Positions 12,376-23,699 are shown, counted from the stretch's first letter. The stretch: DNA of 64,000 nt from Ridgeia piscesae (GCA_025642075.2 JAODUO010000630.1:1-64000); one strand, 5' to 3'. The notes: generated by a model not told the origin, from the letters alone. A program made the numbers and translations.

Positions 12376-12836
12376 CAAGTTCTCGTGTAACTGCGCAAAA
12401 AGATCACGAGTCATGCGGAATGTGTTTACGCACGTTCTTGAGTAACTGCGCAAAAAAGTCATGAGTTATGTGGAATGTGTTTACGCCACGTTCTCGAGTA
12501 ACTGCGCAAAAGATCATGAGTCATGCGGAATGTGTTTACACCACGCTATCGAGTAACTGCGCAAAAAGATCATGAGTCATGCGGAATGTGTTACGCAAAA
12601 AGATCATGAGTCATGTGTTTACGCCACATTCTCGAATAAATGCGCAAAAGGTTATGAGTCATGCGGAATGTGTTTACACCACGCTCTCGAGTAACTGCGC
12701 AAAAAGATCATGAGTCATGTGTTTACGCCACGTTCTCGAGTAACTGTGCAACAAAAAAATCATGAGTCATGTGGAATGTGTTTACGCCACATTTTCGAAT
12801 AACGGCGCAAAAGACTATGAGTCATGTGAAACGTGC
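12372..12836. repeat. ~60-bp satellite with repeated TGAGTCA and CTGCGCAAAA
   Basis: About eight imperfect units of the pattern cgagtaactgcgcaaaaaga, tcatgagtcatgcgg, aatgtgtttacgccacg, with some units shortened by 25-30 bp. Seven units contain a perfect TGAGTCA. The array shows no open frame. It begins directly after the second copy of the 62-bp duplication. Confidence 0.9.
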
Positions 12837-13240
12837 TTGTCGAAAAGACAACGAGCACGTTCGTCCTCGTTTCTATGTCTCGAGTCAAGAAATATACACA
12901 GTTCCCCACGGGTATGCTAAGTACGTTGTATTTCAAGGTTGAAGACGGTTTATTGATGGTGTTTGTTGACATTGCTCTAAACCTGGCCAGTAGGGGGCGT
13001 GTCATACATAGCAAATGGTACGCGCGCAGTAAGAGCGGAAGTTTAAAATCCGGCTTTAAGTATCGAATGCTGCATATTTATTAGAACCATGAGAATATTC
13101 AATTAATGTTAATAATACCTTTCCCGTACTGCAAATGGTTTTATTTGTGTTGTGGTGTTTCAATATATCTACACATAACAAATAATGTGTTTGAGATTAG
13201 CAGGTAGATTGTTTGGATTCATTCATTGTTGTACGGTTGG

Positions 13241-13335
13241 TGGTGGTAGTGGTAGTGGTAGTGGTAGTGGTAGTGGTAGTGGTATTGGTAGTGGTAGTGG
13301 TAGTGGTAGTGGTAGTGGTAGTGGTAGTGGTAGTG

Positions 13336-13378
<43 letters not shown>
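13241..13378. repeat. (GGTAGT)n to (AGT)n microsatellite
   Basis: About 18 copies of the hexamer ggtagt, with one ggtatt interruption near 13284, turn into about 14 copies of the trimer agt. Open frames across it on both strands are products of the repeat. Confidence 0.97.
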
Positions 13379-13723
13379 GGGTCTTTTCAAACAATCAGAT
13401 CTTTATTGTTGTTGCTATTATTATTGTATTGAAGTGTATGAGTTTGAGCAGCCTGTGGACAGTCATTCTGGTGTGCGTGTTACGAGGTGCATAGGGTGCA
13501 AATACCGGGCCCATTGTACTTTTAATTATTTATATTTTATTTCAATAGAAAACGTAACAGTGACGCACAGAATGTTTGTTAACAAATTGCTTAAATTAAT
13601 TTGTATATACTAAAATCTTATCGTCATATTTATTTTATATAAATGTTATTATTATGTTTTTTAATGATGTCTTATTAATGTAATCTTTATGATTATTTTA
13701 AATATATGTACATATATAAAATC

Positions 13724-13768
<45 letters not shown>

Positions 13769-13813
13769 TATATATATATATATACTATATATATATATAT
13801 ATATCTATATATA
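13724..13813. repeat. (TA)n microsatellite
   Basis: A long at/ta dinucleotide tract has short interruptions (atcat, actat, atcta). No other feature is seen within it. Confidence 0.95.
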
Positions 13814-14429
13814 TTACTATTATGATTTTATTAGTAAACTCTACATTTTATCAAAAGCTTTATTGTGTGTATATACATAATGTGTGTAAGAGTGTCGGGT
13901 GATGATGACACATTGAACATCACGAATTGCCGTGTGACATGGTTACCATCAGGAAATAAAGCTTTTACTTACTTACAAGAGTTGTCAATAAAGCGCAGGG
14001 ACATATAAATTGCGAATATCAACAGAAAGAAATCTCCATCGAAATACACCAAAGTCTGCTCAGATCATTTCATGACAGGTGTGTATGTCATTATTTAATA
14101 CACCAGGTATACGGTTCAGAGTGCTGTTTATGTATTGGTGGCCTTGTCGCTCATAAAAGAAATAGGGGAAGGTCGCACAAAGTGGGCCCCTAAAACCAAA
14201 GTGGGCCCAGCCTGTTTGTCGCTTTTTCGCAGACGTACGACATAATTTCTTTAACTACTGATAAATAAAAACCCGCCAGAGGACACCTCTTAACAACAGG
14301 CAAACGCCAGAAACGCGCGCTGAGACAGGTGAGATCAAAAAGTTCATATTTCATACTTCTGCTCCGGCGCATCTCCACGGAAACATCAGTTTCAAAATCC
14401 TCATAAGTTTGCCTACAAGCGAAAAAGAA

Positions 14430-15475
14430 GTACCGAACATGCAATTCTCACAGTTGTTCACCATGCTCAGAAACACCTGGATACACCCAAAACCTCAGCC
14501 TGTATTCTCTTATTGGACTTTTCAAGCACGTTCAACACTATCCAGCCACATATACTACTCCAGAAACTGAGAGCCATGCTAATGAGTCCATCTTTGCGCA
14601 AGTGGATTTGCGACTTTCTTACAGACAAAAAACAGTGGGTTAAAATCAACAACACCATTTCTACTACCATCACAACAAACAGATGCGCCCCCTCTCCAGG
14701 GCTGTGTGATTTCACCAGCACTGTTCTCAGTGTACACAAGTGACTGCAGGCCAGTTGACAGCTCCATCAGCAAGGACCATCTCTTCAAATACGCTGACGA
14801 TAAAGCCTAACTCGGTTTCATAACAGAAAATAGCCACCAGATCTATGAGACGGAAGTTCAAAACCTGGTTTCATGGTGTGATTCGAACTGTCTCCAACAC
14901 AACACCAAGAAAACAAAGAAAAAGGCCATTGATCTCCACAAATTGCAACATGACCCGCCTACACTATCCATCAACGGATAGGTAGTAGAGAGAGTAGATT
15001 CATACTCTTACATAGGCGTCGAAATTTCCAACCAACTTTATAGGTCTTTGAACACGCAGCACATTAAAAACAAATGTCAACCGAACTACTTCGTCAGAAA
15101 ACTAAGAAAATGTAATGTGTGTAGGACAATATATCATCTCTTCTATAAATCTAAAGTTCAGTTAGTCCTGTGCTACTGACTAATTTGTTGGGGTGGAAGC
15201 TTATCAGTTAAGAATAGAGTGCTGCTTGATCGCATAGTACGGTCAGCCAGCAAATCCATTGGAACGACACTCCCAACAGTGAATGAACTTTACGATACAT
15301 GTGTGATAAAAAAGAAAAAGACAAGGGAAATCTTAAAGAACACCTCTCACCCATTGTACGAATTTTACTATGTTACACAATCTGGTTGTAGATACATATC
15401 CGAAAGAGCACGCACGAACCGTTATCGTAACACCTTTCTTCCAACTTCTGTTAGGCTGCTAAACGCGAAATCTGG
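14430..15475 (+). pseudogene. LINE reverse transcriptase (Rex1/Babar-like, CR1 group), decayed
   Basis: Across three frames one reads LLDFSSTFNTIQPH (RT block with the first catalytic Asp), then LRKWICDFLTDKKQWVKIN, the block GCVISPALFSVYTSDC, FKYADD (catalytic YADD) near 14788-14805, YIGVEIS, and a C-terminal part with LLDRIVRSASKSIG, GCRYISERARTNRYRNTF and PTSVRLLN. This order and the DFSSxFNTIQPH signature are typical of Rex1/Babar LINEs. There are frameshifts near 14515, 14695 and 15200, and a stop after YADDKA. It lacks the 5' half; an endonuclease fragment of the same style lies at 11.6 kb. Confidence 0.85.
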
Positions 15476-15523
15476 GAGGGGAAATGATCGGGGAGGATGG
15501 GGGGATACAACCAACCAACGAAC

Positions 15524-15805
15524 CGGCTCTACTGCATCTTCCTTCTTTACAGCAACGGCGTCTTCGTTAAGGTGGTACTAGGTCTCCAGTCCGACGCCTC
15601 GAAGGTGCACTACCTACGTCGCAGCCTGCACAACTTGCTCGTCAAAATCATGATGCACTTCGTCAAACCAATAGCCATCAAGCAATATGGCCCGACAGAG
15701 ATGGATGCCGTTCAAGACAAGCTGGCATATCACCAGAAGACGAACGCACACCTCATGATCGCAGCTGAAGCGAGAAAGTTCATCAGGCCTTCACGGAAAA
15801 TATTT
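15524..15805 (+). pseudogene. hAT transposase fragment (central part)
   Basis: The frame reads LYCIFLLYSNGVFVKV, GLQSDASKVHYLRRSLHNLL, MMHFVKPIAIKQYG and AAEARKFI. The order (target-side helix, LQSDxxxIxxLR, FVKPxxI, GxEARKFI) is found in hAT-superfamily transposases between the DDE core and the C-terminal dimerisation region. The fragment is an open frame but has no start of its own. It is fused downstream to a poly-Asp stretch (15855-15880) and ends at 15955. It directly follows the Rex1-like LINE tail, so one inserted next to the other. Confidence 0.6.
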
Positions 15806-15984
15806 TGGAGAAATAGGCAGCCCTGCAACCTCCAGCTGTTTTTTGTTGACAACGATGATGACGACGATGATAACATGTACGAGCAGCACCACCAGCGACT
15901 CACTTTACAAGTTGGCCGCCAGGATACTTGGTCCCCCCAAACCCTCCACCAATAAAGCCATCGATCAATGGGTGACAGCATTTA

Positions 15985-17085
15985 CTATATAAGGTGCTGT
16001 CCTCGCTGAAACCTCACCACACCTTGCTCCTGTCATCTTCATACATATCGCAGACATCAGTTAAATGACACGTTTGGAGCTTACCCTGGTATCATTACGA
16101 TAAGGCCTACCGCAAGGAGATGGGGGCCAACCACTTGTCCTATGGGAAATTCAACTGGGATTTGACGTTTCGCTGCCTCGAACGAACCGCAAACAGGCTG
16201 GGGCACTAAAAGCCGTAACCCATGCGTCCGCAGCTGTGCTAGTTCCCCCTCGGCAAAGGGTTCCAGAAAGGCCAGTTTCTTGCTCGATCAGTTTGGCTCA
16301 TGCACAAAACCTACGTGCCAATTCAAGCACACCTGTACACAATGCTCAGGGAAACATCCCACCAGCCGATGCACCGTGCGATCAGCCCGCCCCCCAAACA
16401 GCTGCACGCCCAGGCGCAGAGCTCCCTTCCAACAACAAGTAACAGTCATGTTCTATCCCGTTACTTAGCTGGCTATAATCCAGCAGATACTTCCATTCTC
16501 ATATATGGGTTTTCAGTGGGTTTTTCCCTGCATTATGATGGACCTCCAAGTCATGCGTTTGTCTGGAAATCATCAATCAGCCATACAAGCATCTACCCTT
16601 GTAGATGAAAAAATAACCATGAAATTCGCTTGGTACGTATAGCCGGTCCATTTGAAGAACCCCCTTTTTCAACTATCATAGTTCTCCTCTAGGTTTGGCC
16701 TCAAAACACGATCCGATCAAATTTCGTCAATATACGATCGATCTTTTCTTAAGGGCCATTCTATGAACTCTTATACTTCACTGGAATTTACCACAGTTCA
16801 GTATGAGACACTGGACAGAGTAGTTGAGTTGGTGAGTTCGTGCGACTGAAAATGTTTAATTGCAAAGGCTGATATTCAAGAGGCATTCAGGCTTAATCCT
16901 TTCAGATCACAAGATTATCCATTGCTTGGATTTACCTGGAAAGGTTGATATTACCATGATAAAGTGCTCCCAACGGGCTCAGCTGTCAACATTTGAAAGA
17001 TTTAGTCGCGCCCTGCAATGGATATTGCAGACGCATTTCAAAGTTCATTGAGTCACATATTTGCTGGGCGATTAAAGCTTTTTCT
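15985..17085 (+). pseudogene. DIRS retrotransposon gag and RT 5' half, decayed
   Basis: Near 16090 a frame reads YDKAYRKEMGANHLSYGKFN and ECLERTANRLG-type gag sequence. At 16280-16375 FGSCTKPTCQFKHTCTQC followed by GKHPTSRC is the cysteine/histidine finger of DIRS gag proteins. At 16466-16600 LAGYNPADTSILIYGFSVGF and YDGPPS, then RIAGPFEEPPFSTI near 16640, are the DIRS RT N-terminal blocks. At 16862-17030 AKADIQEAFRLNPF (first catalytic Asp), LLGFTWKG, YYHDKVLPTGSA and FERFSRALQWIL follow. Several stops and frameshifts are present. The reading ends before the second catalytic Asp pair. Confidence 0.8.
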
Positions 17086-17261
17086 GCCCAGCCAATGAGT
17101 CAACCTGTTTGCACTCGCTATTAGGACCTTGCAAGATGGCTGCCGTCGCATAAGACCGCACTTTTCGTGGGGGAGCAGAGAAAAAAGTGTCACTGACAGC
17201 AATGTCTGTGACACTGATGTGATGCTGACATAGATATAAATGGAACACACCAGTACACACA

Positions 17262-17935
17262 TCTACAGGGGAAAGATTAATGATATAACTCTGTGGATGA
17301 TGCTGAGGTTTCTGGAGCTACTTAGCGATGACCAGGTGGTACGAAAACTGAAGTCGGCGTTATACCCGCAGGCGCTGTCTGACAAACTAGACACACTAAC
17401 ACAGACAATCGCGGGCCTGGCGTCACAGCTTGAAAGTAAGGAGTGCAGAATCGCCGTGCTAGAAGAACAAGTCGAACTTCTACAAAGTGATAACCTAGAA
17501 CAATATTCTAGAAGATGTAACCTGAGGATCCACGGAATCCCAGAAACTGGGGAGAGGAGGATACTACTTAAAAAGTATTGGAACTAGTAAACGCCAAAAT
17601 GGGATTAACCCCCCCCCAGTCGCTAAAGAGGACATTGTAGTTAGCCACAGGCTGGGCCCCGCGCAGTCATCGTCGTATTCAGTAAAATCACAGTGCGTAA
17701 CGACGTGATTAGAGCTAGACGTCGATTACGCAACACCACAGACCAACACCAAGTCTTCGTAAACGAAGATTTGACATAACGCCGCGCTGCTCTTACCGCC
17801 GCTACAAGGCAGTTGAAAAGAAACAAGACAATTGCTGATTGCTGGACCTACAACGGGAAGATTGTAATAAAGACTTTGGCTAACGCGATAAAGATCATCA
17901 GCACGCAGGCGGAATTAAACCCATTCCAGTGAACA
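17262..17935 (+). pseudogene. LINE ORF1 protein (coiled coil and RRM-like core)
   Basis: The first frame (to 17587) shows heptad-like DKLDTLTQTIAGLASQLESK, then LEEQVELLQSDNLEQYSRRC and NLRIHGIPET, the coiled coil plus start of the nucleic-acid-binding core of L1/CR1-type ORF1 proteins. After a shift, VAKEDIVVSHRLG, then a frame giving RARRRLRNTTDQHQVFVNED, LTRRAALTAATRQLKRNKT and DCWTYNGKIVIKT completes the usual C-terminal domain to about 17935. Frame changes occur near 17585 and 17680. The ORF2 that normally follows is absent; Gypsy gag comes next. Confidence 0.75.
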
Positions 17936-17989
17936 CGTGGCCTGAAACCAGAAACCCGGCCCTGATATCTTCGACCGGGAACAATGCCC

Positions 17990-18650
17990 GTCATATGAAC
18001 GTTTATTTAATACTGACACTGATAATACAAGTGTGGGTCAGTTATTATCAATACGATGCAATAAAGGTACAATATATAATGCTATGGGTCGGCGAGGAAG
18101 GTCGGGACATACGCGACGGCTGGGCCTGGGCGCTAACAGAGGCCAACAGCAAAATACTGGCGTCTTACTGGACATGATTTGAAAACTATGCGAAACCAAA
18201 GTTTCGAGATGTCAGGTAAGAGCAATAAAACAAGAACAAAACGAAACAATAGATGCGTTCATAACAAGGGCACGCATTACTGCCAATGATTGTGAATACA
18301 CTGGTAAAGATGAACAGTTAATGGACACATTATTTGTGGGCCTATACAGTTATAGCATATGACGGAAATTAATTGCCAAAAACAAAGAAACAACCTTAGA
18401 CCAAGCACTAGCGATAGTACGAGCATATGAAGGCACAGAAAGACAAATGGATGACATCCAGGACACCAGACAGATACAGTCTGTGAGCAAACAACACGCA
18501 CACAAAGCTACGGAGAAGATGAGAACAGATCTACATGGTTGCTACATGTGGGGAATAACAAATGTCCAGCAGCAGACTCAATATGTCGTTACTGCAACGT
18601 TGGGCTTGTGTATGTGTGAAGAAAAAGCGAGACAGCGGAGTAAGTAATCA
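17990..18650 (+). pseudogene. Gypsy gag (capsid and degenerate zinc knuckle)
   Basis: The frame ILLWVGEEGRDI-like (18078-18177) ends in SYWT plus a stop, then FENYAKPKF. The capsid continues as IKQEQNETIDAFITRARITA, NDCEYTGKDEQLMDTLFVGL, ARRKLIAKNKETTLDQALA-like and VRAYEGTERQMDDIQ. A worn zinc-knuckle region (CYMWG, CPAADSICRYC) ends near 18625. These are the landmarks of metazoan Gypsy capsids. Stops occur at about 18175 and 18360. Protease, RT and integrase are not found before the presumed 3' LTR at 18909. Confidence 0.75.
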
Positions 18651-18889
18651 ACAACAACAACACCAAAACGGCTTGATCTCTAAAGCTACAGTGCTGTGAG
18701 AAACTGTGAAACGTACTATATAATTGTTCAATGATTATATTTGCATTGCATTGCATTATGTGACATTACATATTCTACTTTCTAAGTACCACATGTTTCA
18801 TTTTATGTTCAAAACGATTGACATTTCAAGAAGAAAAGGACTGTGGACTAAAGACATTGGCATTAATACGGTGTTTATTTCAAAACAAC

Positions 18890-19015
18890 AACATTTTAAG
18901 AAGGGAGATGTGATACGTAATTGATTGTGCTGCCGCCTCGCGGGTAATAAACACGTTACTCTCGATCACCACCAGCATTCACTCACGTTGATTTATCTTC
19001 TCAACAATTTCAATT
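18890..19015 (+). repeat. Gypsy polypurine tract and start of 3' LTR
   Basis: The purine run aagaagggaga (18898-18908) immediately precedes TGTGATACG at 18909, the usual PPT|TG boundary of Gypsy LTRs. Within the LTR-like stretch are aataaa at about 18945 and ttactctcgatcacc. The 3' boundary is not clear and LINE sequence begins by ~19020, so only ~110 bp of LTR remain. No second LTR copy was found in the window. Confidence 0.5.
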
Positions 19016-19019
19016 GTAA

Positions 19020-19460
19020 ATTGAAAGAACACGAACTACAACAATATAACAATCTGCAAAAAGGCAGCTAGAAAGTTAGCGGTCTCAAAACGTCTCGGTC
19101 ATCTCCTTACTCGACAAGGGAAAATTGCAATTTTCAAATAATTCATAACATCAAGCTTCAGCTACTGTTCTTTGATCTGCCATTTTTTTAGCCAATCTAG
19201 CACCAAAAAACTTGAACAAAATTCAGGAGAGAACAATTCGCTTTATTTACAATGATTATTCATCCACGCATCAATACCTTTTAAAGATCGCTAACACGGA
19301 ACACCTCCACGTTAAAAGGAAAAAAGAAACGGCATGCGAAGTATTCAAAATTGTAACTAATATTACTCCAAATTTTATTCCAAATATCATGCCAAGCTTT
19401 TCACAGTATTCCATGCGACAGGATAACACTGCAGTTGTCCCTAAGGCAAACACGTCTAAA
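19020..19460 (+). pseudogene. LINE RT C-terminal fragment (CR1/L2-like)
   Basis: Reading LQKAARKLAVSKRLG, LLTRQGKIAIFK, FITSSFSYCSLICHF, then after a shift NKIQERTIRFIYNDY, HLHVKRKKETACEVFKIV and YSMRQDNTAVVPKAN gives the thumb and C-terminal segments seen in CR1/L2-type LINE ORF2 proteins. A stop follows IFK and a frameshift lies near 19205. The element is truncated at its 5' side and merges in frame into DIRS sequence at about 19460. Confidence 0.75.
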
Positions 19461-20400
19461 TGTGTCATGTCTGACAATTCTGGTGTGGTTGATATCATAA
19501 ATAAAACCACATCCAGGAATCAGGACATTATGAAGCTTGTCCGACAATTGATGTGGGCATGTTTGATATACAATATCTTATTTCAAGCTTGCTATGTTCC
19601 GGGCTATCAACAGCAGCAGAGACCATCTTTCTCGTTTGCAGTTCGGGAAAGCCAGACAGATGGCCCCCTGGCTAGACCCCACTCAAGCCACAATCGGCGA
19701 TCCACTAAGGCCACAGGTACTCCTGGCTTAGAACAGCTCACCAGAGCATCACTAACACAAACCACACATGCATCATATAGGCGCAGTGTCAACATGTTGC
19801 GCAAATACTTATCTTATCGTCGGCCTGTCGGGGTACTAGATTTTTCCCTGTGTCTCGCAATAATCTTGCAGGATTTATTACACACCTTTTTTTCAGCCAA
19901 TTATGCTACCTCAACTATTTTATCCACTGTCTTAGCTATATCGTACAGTCATAAAATAGTTGGACTAGCCGATCCTGCAGACAACGTTTACATTACAAAT
20001 TTTTTAGTAGGTGTTCAAAGAAGTTCTGGGAAAGTTGATTCGAGAAAACCTATTGATCTCCATATGCTGGGTCAGCTGGCCAAGGCACCGAAGGCTGTAC
20101 TTCCTGAAAAATGTACACGGCTATGTATAGCGGCTATATTCAAGCTAGCGTTCCATGGATTCTTAAGAATTTGTGAAATTACTGTGCGACCAGGAGTGTC
20201 GTCCGACCAGTCATTCAAAACAAACAACATCAGCCAATTGGCAGACCTATCGGCTTAGAGATCCATGCCCAAGCTACAAACTGCCCAGTGTCATACATCT
20301 GTCAATATTTAAACACCCGTGGCCCATCACCAAAACCACTGTTTATCTTGCATGAGAGAAGTCCCATCTCAAGGCCAGGACAAACCACTCGAATATGTTT
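19461..20400 (+). pseudogene. DIRS RNase H tail and tyrosine recombinase
   Basis: CVMSDNSGVVDIINK, DIMKLVRQLMWACL and ACYVPGYQ are the C-terminal RNase H blocks of DIRS pol. Then YRRSVNMLRKYLSYR, ANYATSTILSTVLAISYSHK, GLADPADNVYITNFLVGVQR and KLAFHGFLRICEIT match the N-terminal and first catalytic-Arg part of DIRS tyrosine recombinases. The frame stops at 20258, but the next frame continues ATNCPVSYICQYLNTRGPS and PLFILHERSPISR to about 20390. The second-half catalytic HxxR and Tyr blocks are missing. It may be the other half of the DIRS element at 16-17 kb. Confidence 0.8.
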
Positions 20401-21240
20401 TATTATTATTGCAATTTTGTGTTATGGACCTTATTGACGTCATTTTGACACGATTTACTGAACCAATTTACATCTGGTTTTCACCAAACTGTGTAGGAAG
20501 ATCTTTAGCGCATCCTTGATACAGACAGCAACTTTTATTGTAAACTCCGTTTCTGTTGGTTGTTGTTTGTACAGCATTATACGCAGAGCGTCCGAATGAG
20601 CCAATCAGAGGAACGCTTATGCCTATGCTTTGGCTTGGTCAACTTCCTGCCTATGAAACTTGTGCAAGAAGCTGATGGAAAATGTGTTTGGAGAGATCGT
20701 TTTTTGACTACTAGTGCTTGATAAAGTGTAAATTGAACGTTGTATTATACATCAATACATAAGACTTCATCAGGTATATATAACAGTAATCACTGTTTTG
20801 AATAAAAAGGTTTTGTTAACGTATGAATCAAATATGTGACTGCAGAGGGTATGACAATGACTGATTTGGCCAAGTTACTGACTGAGCAGGCACTCAACTG
20901 TCAGTCAGACACTGGTACTGCCTTTAAAAAAAAAAATTTATATTATGCTTCCAGCACATGTAATTGCTTGTGTTTGTCCTGTAAAAAATGTATTTGGAAA
21001 TTAATGTTCTATTTTGTGTAGATATGTGAACAATAATGTTGGGACCTGTACTGTGACATTGTAGAGTGCTCTGGGAGTTTGGCCCTGGGTCATCTTCATT
21101 CTATTGGCAGGACCAACAATTAATCTACACCGCACTTACCCAAATTTATTATTTATATGTCAATTATAGATACAAGCCACTAATGTTTTTAAAACATTGA
21201 AGTACATTTTATTTGTTATTGAATTGTTTTATGATTGCTG
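20401..21240. other. Unassigned sequence downstream of DIRS recombinase
   Basis: No convincing coding region is seen. Short open frames at 20836-21021 have no recognised domain. The 20530-20830 part might include a DIRS terminal region, but I could not identify an inverted or internal complementary repeat. An A-run lies at about 20928-20937. Confidence 0.3.
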
Positions 21241-21244
21241 AATA

Positions 21245-21544
21245 ATGGAATACGTGGTGCACTTTTCAGGTTTGAAGGGAAGTGTGATCACTATCATGGC
21301 ATGTCCAAAGATACAACAATTTGCTGGAAACATACATGCAGATCCATTGATGAAGACTGCAAAATCGTGTGCGTCTGAAGAAAAAGTCAAGTACACCAAG
21401 AAGAAAGGTGTGAGACCCGAGCTTGATGGGTACAGACTGTTCGATGTGAACAATTTACTGAACTTTGTCAGTGTATTCCCTTCCCCCAGCTGTGGTGGAA
21501 GTGGTTATACTGTTCTAGTCGCTGGAGATGTGATTCTGTCTTAA
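21245..21544 (+). pseudogene. Possible MULE-type N-terminal domain fragment
   Basis: The 99-aa open frame includes KKKGVRPELDGYRLFDVNNL, LNFVSVFPSPSCGGSGYTVL. The GYRLFDVxxLxxF...CxxC-like arrangement resembles the N-terminal domain in front of Mutator-like transposases in many invertebrates, where a GLAS...C-x2-C block follows. That block is not seen here, and the frame ends at LS*. The assignment is weak and rests on one short segment. A host exon cannot be excluded. Confidence 0.3.
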
Positions 21545-21559
21545 TTAAGATTCCAAAAA

Positions 21560-22900
21560 AACTTCAAACTAGCCAACCTCTTTTCATGTTGGTGTTTTTG
21601 TACATAATGGAACTTCAGTGATTGCTGAATGGTTTTGTTCAATGAAACTGGCGCAATTTTCTGTGGACTTCTCTCGAGAACAATGTGGATTACTGTTTAC
21701 GTTCACCAATTTCTCTTCGTCTTAAGAGGGGCACACCTGCCTTTACTTCTTCTCTGATAAGGTATATAATGTTAAATTAATTCGATTTAAATGACTTATT
21801 CCTAATTTCCTAACCTTTCCAACAGTACCATTGTACCCAGGTACCATTGTACCCAGTTTTTGAAAATCGAACCAGAATTAAGAAAATTATGGCATGAAAC
21901 CACCAGAAAACTAAGAAACAGGTCACAAGTTACATGAGGTACTAATTGTTTTTTTGTATTAAGACAAAAGGCCCAAACACGAGCCTAATTTCTGAGGTAT
22001 AGAAAACCATAAGTTTTTTATTACTGGTCATCTGAAGGTGATCTTGGTACCCTTAGAAAGGTTTTTTCAGATTAAACCATTAAAAACCATCGAAAATGTG
22101 TGTTTTTACCTAGAATGTGCAGCTAAGTTATTATATCTCAACCGTGTCATGGTCATATAAATTATTGAATAAGTGTGGAAGTAAATGTGACATTGACATT
22201 GGTAAAACTAAAGGCGATTGACACGAGTTCGTGCATAAAAGAAAAGGAAGTCGGTCATAAATTCCCAACACTTGCCGACTCACCACCAAGTGGCACCTCC
22301 CAACCTGGCAGAATGTCTGTCAAGAAATGTCAACCTAGGCTAGACCCATTCTAGGATACGACGGTGTTGCCGTGAGTGGAAGGACGCATCAGACAGCAGA
22401 CCCCTGGAGCTATTTACACGCACTATAAAGGACACAATGTAAATTTGGTTTATGCTACCAAAGAGCCTTTGGCGAGAAGCATGTTGGACATACCCCAACA
22501 GGTCGCCTTCTGTGTCAATTATTTAACTAAGAGGTTGCGGGTGTAGACGAAGACGCTAAGGCTGGCATGAAAAACAGGACCAAAACGTCAGTCGCTCTGT
22601 GAGACGAGATAGGCCAGTCGTGCCAACGCGTTGTAAACATTCAAGTTTGCCTTCGCAGTTGTAGTGACTGCTCTGGAATATCTGGAGGTTGATGGGGATG
22701 GCAAAGCCCGCGCTATTTGTTTCCAATCCAAACGTTTGACGTCATCATCACATTGGTAACGATTGTGCACTCCAAAGGTTGCTAATATTATAATATCAAT
22801 ATCATGTTTATTACGTTGAATGTTTATATTATCGCGTCAATTTTGCAGCACCATAGAATACCACTGTATAAATATGGAGCTATATAAATAAATAAACATT
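21560..22900. other. Unassigned sequence with a short direct duplication
   Basis: No coding segment was recognised. At about 21827-21855 the words taccattgtacccag occur twice back to back. The rest has no repeats or motifs that I can support. Confidence 0.3.
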
Positions 22901-22929
22901 TACATTCCTTTGACATTATTTTACAAGCC

Positions 22930-23420
22930 AAACAATGTCACCTCGTAGAGGCAGCAAAGGAAGCAGTCACTGTCATCTCCCATCTACAACAAGACAGGGT
23001 AGATCCAGAAGCGTGGACTACATTGTATGAAGATACTGTGGAACTGGCAACGAAATTCGAAGTTCATCCGACCAAGCCGCGCAATGCTAGAAAACAAAGA
23101 CATCGCGAACATGTTCATTCATGGACCACTTGCTGCAGGAAATGAACACATGATTGTTAGTGGTTCAAGGTCGCTACATGGCTCAGTACATCTCACCGAA
23201 ACAACTGGTGCAGCTGTACGAAGTGTTTCAAAACGACATGTCCGGAGATCTGCATCAACTACAAAACGATGAAGGCCGCTAGAAGGCAAGGTGGTAAATG
23301 TTGCTGACAGACCAGACATACTCGACGACACGATTCAAGAAATCAACCATGACCTATATCTTAAAATGTACACTGCAGTCATCATACTGATGGTGATGTA
23401 TGTATCGACAGCCGCGGTAG
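22930..23420 (+). pseudogene. hAT transposase C-terminal region (P52rIPK-like)
   Basis: In one frame EAAKEAVTVISHLQQDR is followed by AWTTLYEDTVELATKFEVHP and PRNARKQRHRE, the segment before the DDE end in P52rIPK-like hAT proteins. A shift gives FMDHLLQEMNT, GRYMAQYISPKQLVQLYEVF. At 23320-23420 TIQEINHDLYLKMYTAVIIL and VSTAAVERSFRS form the hAT C-terminal dimerisation signature (V-S-T-A-x-x-E-R-S-F). There are at least two frameshifts and several stops. Only the C-terminal third is present. Confidence 0.75.
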
Positions 23421-23430
23421 AGCGCTCTTT

Positions 23431-23566
23431 CAGAAGTTGAGGTTGACCAACATTGGCGCCGACCACGTGGAGCGTTATCATAGACTAGGACCGAAGCAGG
23501 ATGGACAGGGTCGTTCACGCAAGCAAGCTGTCAGTGTTCGTTTCCGCAGCGACGCTGTTTGACATA
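23431..23566 (+). pseudogene. LINE ORF1 fragment (RHLG/VRF block)
   Basis: In one frame TNIGADHVERYHRLGPK, then RKQAVSVRFRSDA. The pattern DVxRxHRLGP ... RxxIVxF is a block of LINE ORF1 RRM-like domains, also present at 17.6 kb. It overlaps or abuts the end of the hAT fragment. It is short and truncated on both sides. Confidence 0.45.
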
Positions 23567-23699
23567 CCTGGGTCGTGTTCCGATCAAAACCACAAGTGGC
23601 ATCGTGATGGAGATCGTCACGGACCAGGAACTCCTGAAACGGTAAGAACTGTTAACTTCCTACTCTTTTCTGAAGAAACCTGCTCCGTCTGTGTGGACA

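Noticed and set aside
13185..13613. 142-aa Ser-Gly repeat ORF and matching poly-Val and poly-Thr ORFs
   Set aside because: They translate the (GGTAGT)n/(AGT)n microsatellite; the frame is open in several phases and has no other support.
14160..14215. MITE end (aggggaaggtcgcacaaagtg... gtgggccc words)
   Set aside because: No inverted partner was found within a few kilobases, so an element could not be delimited.
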